A DNA stretch of 64,000 bases, from the NCBI RefSeq assembly GCF_003073045.1, contig NC_037590.1, positions 35,596,327 through 35,660,326 of the forward strand, given 5' to 3'. This DNA is from Pomacea canaliculata (Eukaryota; Mollusca; Gastropoda; Architaenioglossa; Ampullariidae). Positions 61,601 through 64,000 of the stretch are shown here, piece after piece (within the stretch, counting starts at the first letter, position 1; the number at the start of each line of letters is the position of its first letter). The notes below the pieces were generated by a model. That model had not been told where the DNA came from. It ran no database searches and was given only the letters and a program-made list of their open reading frames with translations. A program made the position numbers and the translations under genes.

Positions 61601-62112
61601 TCAGGACTCTGGGGACAGGAATCAGAAAACACTAACATGGAACAAAACACTAAGACATAAGGCAGAGTCCAGCGCACTGGCAAGACAAAATAAGCTGCAG
61701 AAATATAACTGGAATGACCACAACCCAAGAAGTAACTAAATAATTAGGGCACGGCTGTGTTGCATGGGAAGAAAAATGAAGCATAAAAACCAAACTTCTG
61801 GAAGATTCTACACCAAACAGTCATACAATTCTACTTCCAGCCATACTTTTAATTAAATTCTTTCAATAAAAATAAAACTTTGATTACCATGGCATAGGTA
61901 TTACTGGTGTTTGAAGAATTCCGAATAAAGCATATAAGACTTAAATTACTCACTTAAACTTTTGCCAAAAGCAATTTTCAAAACTGGATACACTCACCAT
62001 TGGGAATAAGAATGCCAGTGATTGTTGACACCAAAACGATACCTATGGTAATGGCCTTGAAAATCTGTTCCGGAATGTAGTTGCCAATCACATCATCACC
62101 ATGTTTCATCTT
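55642..62112 (-). CDS. SLC38A10: SLC38A10-like sodium-coupled amino-acid transporter, 3' part
   Basis: Six exons (62112-61998, 60699-60581, 58359-58176, 57920-57874, 57253-56948, 56454-55642) join in frame to 527 residues and the stop; the upstream exons lie beyond the window. SLC38A10 carries glutamine and other neutral amino acids, and its membrane domain is followed by a very long tail. The first three exons hold the last three membrane spans; ILIPNVEFILGLNGAITG matches the vertebrate ILIPNVETILGLTGATMG. The tail is hydrophilic, with an Arg/Gln/Glu coiled coil (RRQQELLAALEAQRAEQERL) and a Gln/Pro-rich stretch. Its end has RSKREV and LVVPMKSSSVDDQGD. The tail is about 450 residues, shorter than the human one (about 700). 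Identification is firm for the membrane part. Confidence 0.92.
58360..60580. other. SLC38A10 intron with a GC-richer insert
   Basis: Most of this intron is AT-rich, but about 59,150-60,170 is distinctly richer in GC and has overlapping open frames on both strands, the longest 115 codons (59,404-59,751, +). None has a recognisable product. It could be a degraded mobile element; no terminal repeats were found. Confidence 0.35.
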
Positions 62113-64000
62113 CTACAAAAGCAAAAGCCCATTTGTGTCAGGAATGCAAACCCAAACAATACAGTACATGTATCTTGTGCATAGACTAAAAGCAAAATGA
62201 TAATAATAGATAGCCAATTCCTTAAACAGTTACAGATGCAGATATCCTATGCACATTTACAAGACAGAGCTTAAAAAAAACTTAAAGGACGTAGTGTTGA
62301 AGTTTACAAAAAGCAATCTGCCGTTGAATACCAAATCTAACAATTTATAACAAATGCTGACTAACAAAGGAAATAATGTGAAGTTGCTGATAAAGAAAGT
62401 ATAGCAGAAAGAACATCCAAGAAATCCTCAAAATATAGTCGCATGAATATGTTCTCTATACTATCAGCTTTTTAACAGTTTATGAAATAAGCAGTGTACA
62501 CAAGCAGTATTATTCACTCTCAATACTCCCCACTGAGATGATTTCTAAGCCTTCCCACGAAAGGATAAAAAATAAAATTGAAGGATATACATTATTTTAT
62601 CATGCACCAACAAGTAAAGAAACTTCATAAACATTTTGAAAAATGACCAAAAATAATGAAAGAATCATTTTATTTAGTCTAGATCCATACATGTGAAAAC
62701 AAGCGTGAATAAATTAAAACAGTTTTCTCCAGTATGAGGAATTCCTATCTTATTCATACAAACCACATTGTGCAATGACAACCATCACTCCACAAATAAA
62801 TCTGATTTTGTTTTACTTTTAACTATGAATAAGCTTACTAAATGACACTTAAAATACACGAGAAAGCCCACAATACAGATTAGTGTGCATATGGTTTTAA
62901 CAACAGGATATAACTACATCAAATGGTATGAATTTACTCATTTATTTATCAGCTATAAAAAAAGGTGTAATATCAACGTAGTCTTTTTGGAAAGTCTCTT
63001 CTTCGTAGACTGGTGTGCAAATAATTACATGTGGACTTTGAAAAGGTGAAATATTCAGTCATGAAAACAAATAAAGAACAAAGAGACTGTGGCACTGGAA
63101 AAGAGACAAAAAGATAAAGAAAGAAACATATCTAGGAAAAACTGCATGTGCAAACCAGATTTCTTCCTCCACTGCCCCAACTGCCAAAACGCTCCCCTCC
63201 CTTACTTTACATGAACTTAAAACATCAACTGAGTCACAACCTTTGATAAAACAATTGCACAGCAAACAGATGCTTTCTGATTAAATGCAAACAAGCTTCA
63301 GTGTTGGTACACTGCTCAATTTTTACCCTTTGATGTGTATAAAGGCAGTGTGGCAAGTGGTTGAGTTTTTAAAGGCAGGATATTTTTCACGTGTTTTAAG
63401 TACCAGGCAAAATGCTCTACACTGTCAGCAACTAAAAAGCACTCTAACACACAGTGACTCAGGTTATATTACTTTATAAGCCAAGCATGTCAGCAAAATG
63501 TTTAAAAGTCTACAAAATTGAACCACTGGATCAGGATATCACAAGCATGGACTATAAATGGAAGAAAGAATGAGAAAGAGTGCATGAGGGAGAGAAAATG
63601 TGTGTGCGTGAGAGAGAGGGAGGGCCCCCCCCCAAAAAAAAAGGTATTCGTTAGAGCTAACAGATGTTTATTGCATCTTTCTACTTCTGGATTAATTTTC
63701 GAATCCTGATAATTTTTGTAGAAAATTATAGACTGATAAGAAATGCACTTTATATAACCTAACAGTTATTCAGACATGTTGTACATGAACCTTTTCCAGA
63801 GTGTGGTGCATAATCAATGTTGCCTTCAACAACTCAAATAGAACTATAATAGCAAGCTTGTGATTGGGGTGGTGGAGAAATTCCATTCACTATATATATA
63901 CTTGTATAAATAAAACTCATCAGTATTTGTACCATCTGGCACAGGAGATAATGAACAGTGTTGTGTCACGAACTAATATCCCTGGATTGCTGGCAGATGA
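62113..64000. other. SLC38A10 intron reaching the window edge
   Basis: The next upstream exon, which should encode membrane spans before LIPNVE, was not found here on the minus strand. The interval is AT-rich with a short GA/CA-rich microsatellite near 63,600. Nothing else is visible. Confidence 0.5.

Overview
The window looks like nuclear DNA of an invertebrate animal, most likely a mollusc and probably a gastropod. Genes have many exons with GT..AG introns, the noncoding DNA is AT-rich, and the repeats are tRNA-headed SINEs, CR1/L2-like LINE tails and hAT-type miniature elements. Proteins are animal-type, and an animal copy of phosphonoacetaldehyde hydrolase fits a phosphonate-rich marine or freshwater invertebrate. 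The species call is an inference from gene content and repeat style. No rRNA, tRNA gene, CRISPR array, retrovirus or other capsid-bearing element was seen.

Layout, left to right. 1-2,050: a GC-richer repeat-like block, then a likely last exon (570-636, +) of an unrecognised gene. 2,055-4,140 (-): phosphonoacetaldehyde hydrolase with a TATA-type promoter. 4,150-11,830: AT-rich DNA without a recognisable gene, holding one tRNA-headed SINE. 11,834-14,097 (-): UBE2F, the NEDD8 E2 enzyme, head-to-head with CASC3/Barentsz at 15,138-23,669 (+). CASC3 introns carry a LINE 3' end and several SINE pieces. 23,670-30,124: CASC3 3' flank, a 138-bp hAT miniature element with a perfect 8-bp target duplication, and a SINE. 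30,154-34,207 (+): a RING/B-box/coiled-coil/NHL TRIM protein. 35,783-37,219 (-): a METTL21A-like lysine methyltransferase whose last exon is out of frame by one base. 39,357-43,882 (+): a C7orf57-like protein, also with a frame conflict, in its fifth exon. 46,668-46,856 (-): a 62-residue membrane ORF. 48,862-51,306 (+): ATP synthase subunit f (ATP5MF). 54,246-54,712: a second hAT-type element. 55,642 to beyond the right part of the window (-): the 3' two-thirds of an SLC38A10-like transporter, whose upstream exons lie outside the window.

The genes do not form a pathway. They are unrelated housekeeping genes (neddylation, exon junction complex, ATP synthase, protein methylation, amino-acid transport) plus the metabolically unusual phosphonatase. 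The points most worth following are the animal phosphonatase, the two single-base frame problems in neighbouring genes (assembly error or real decay), the two hAT elements with intact target duplications, and related SINE/LINE copies in opposite orientation. I did not find convincing evidence of a wholly new multi-gene system.
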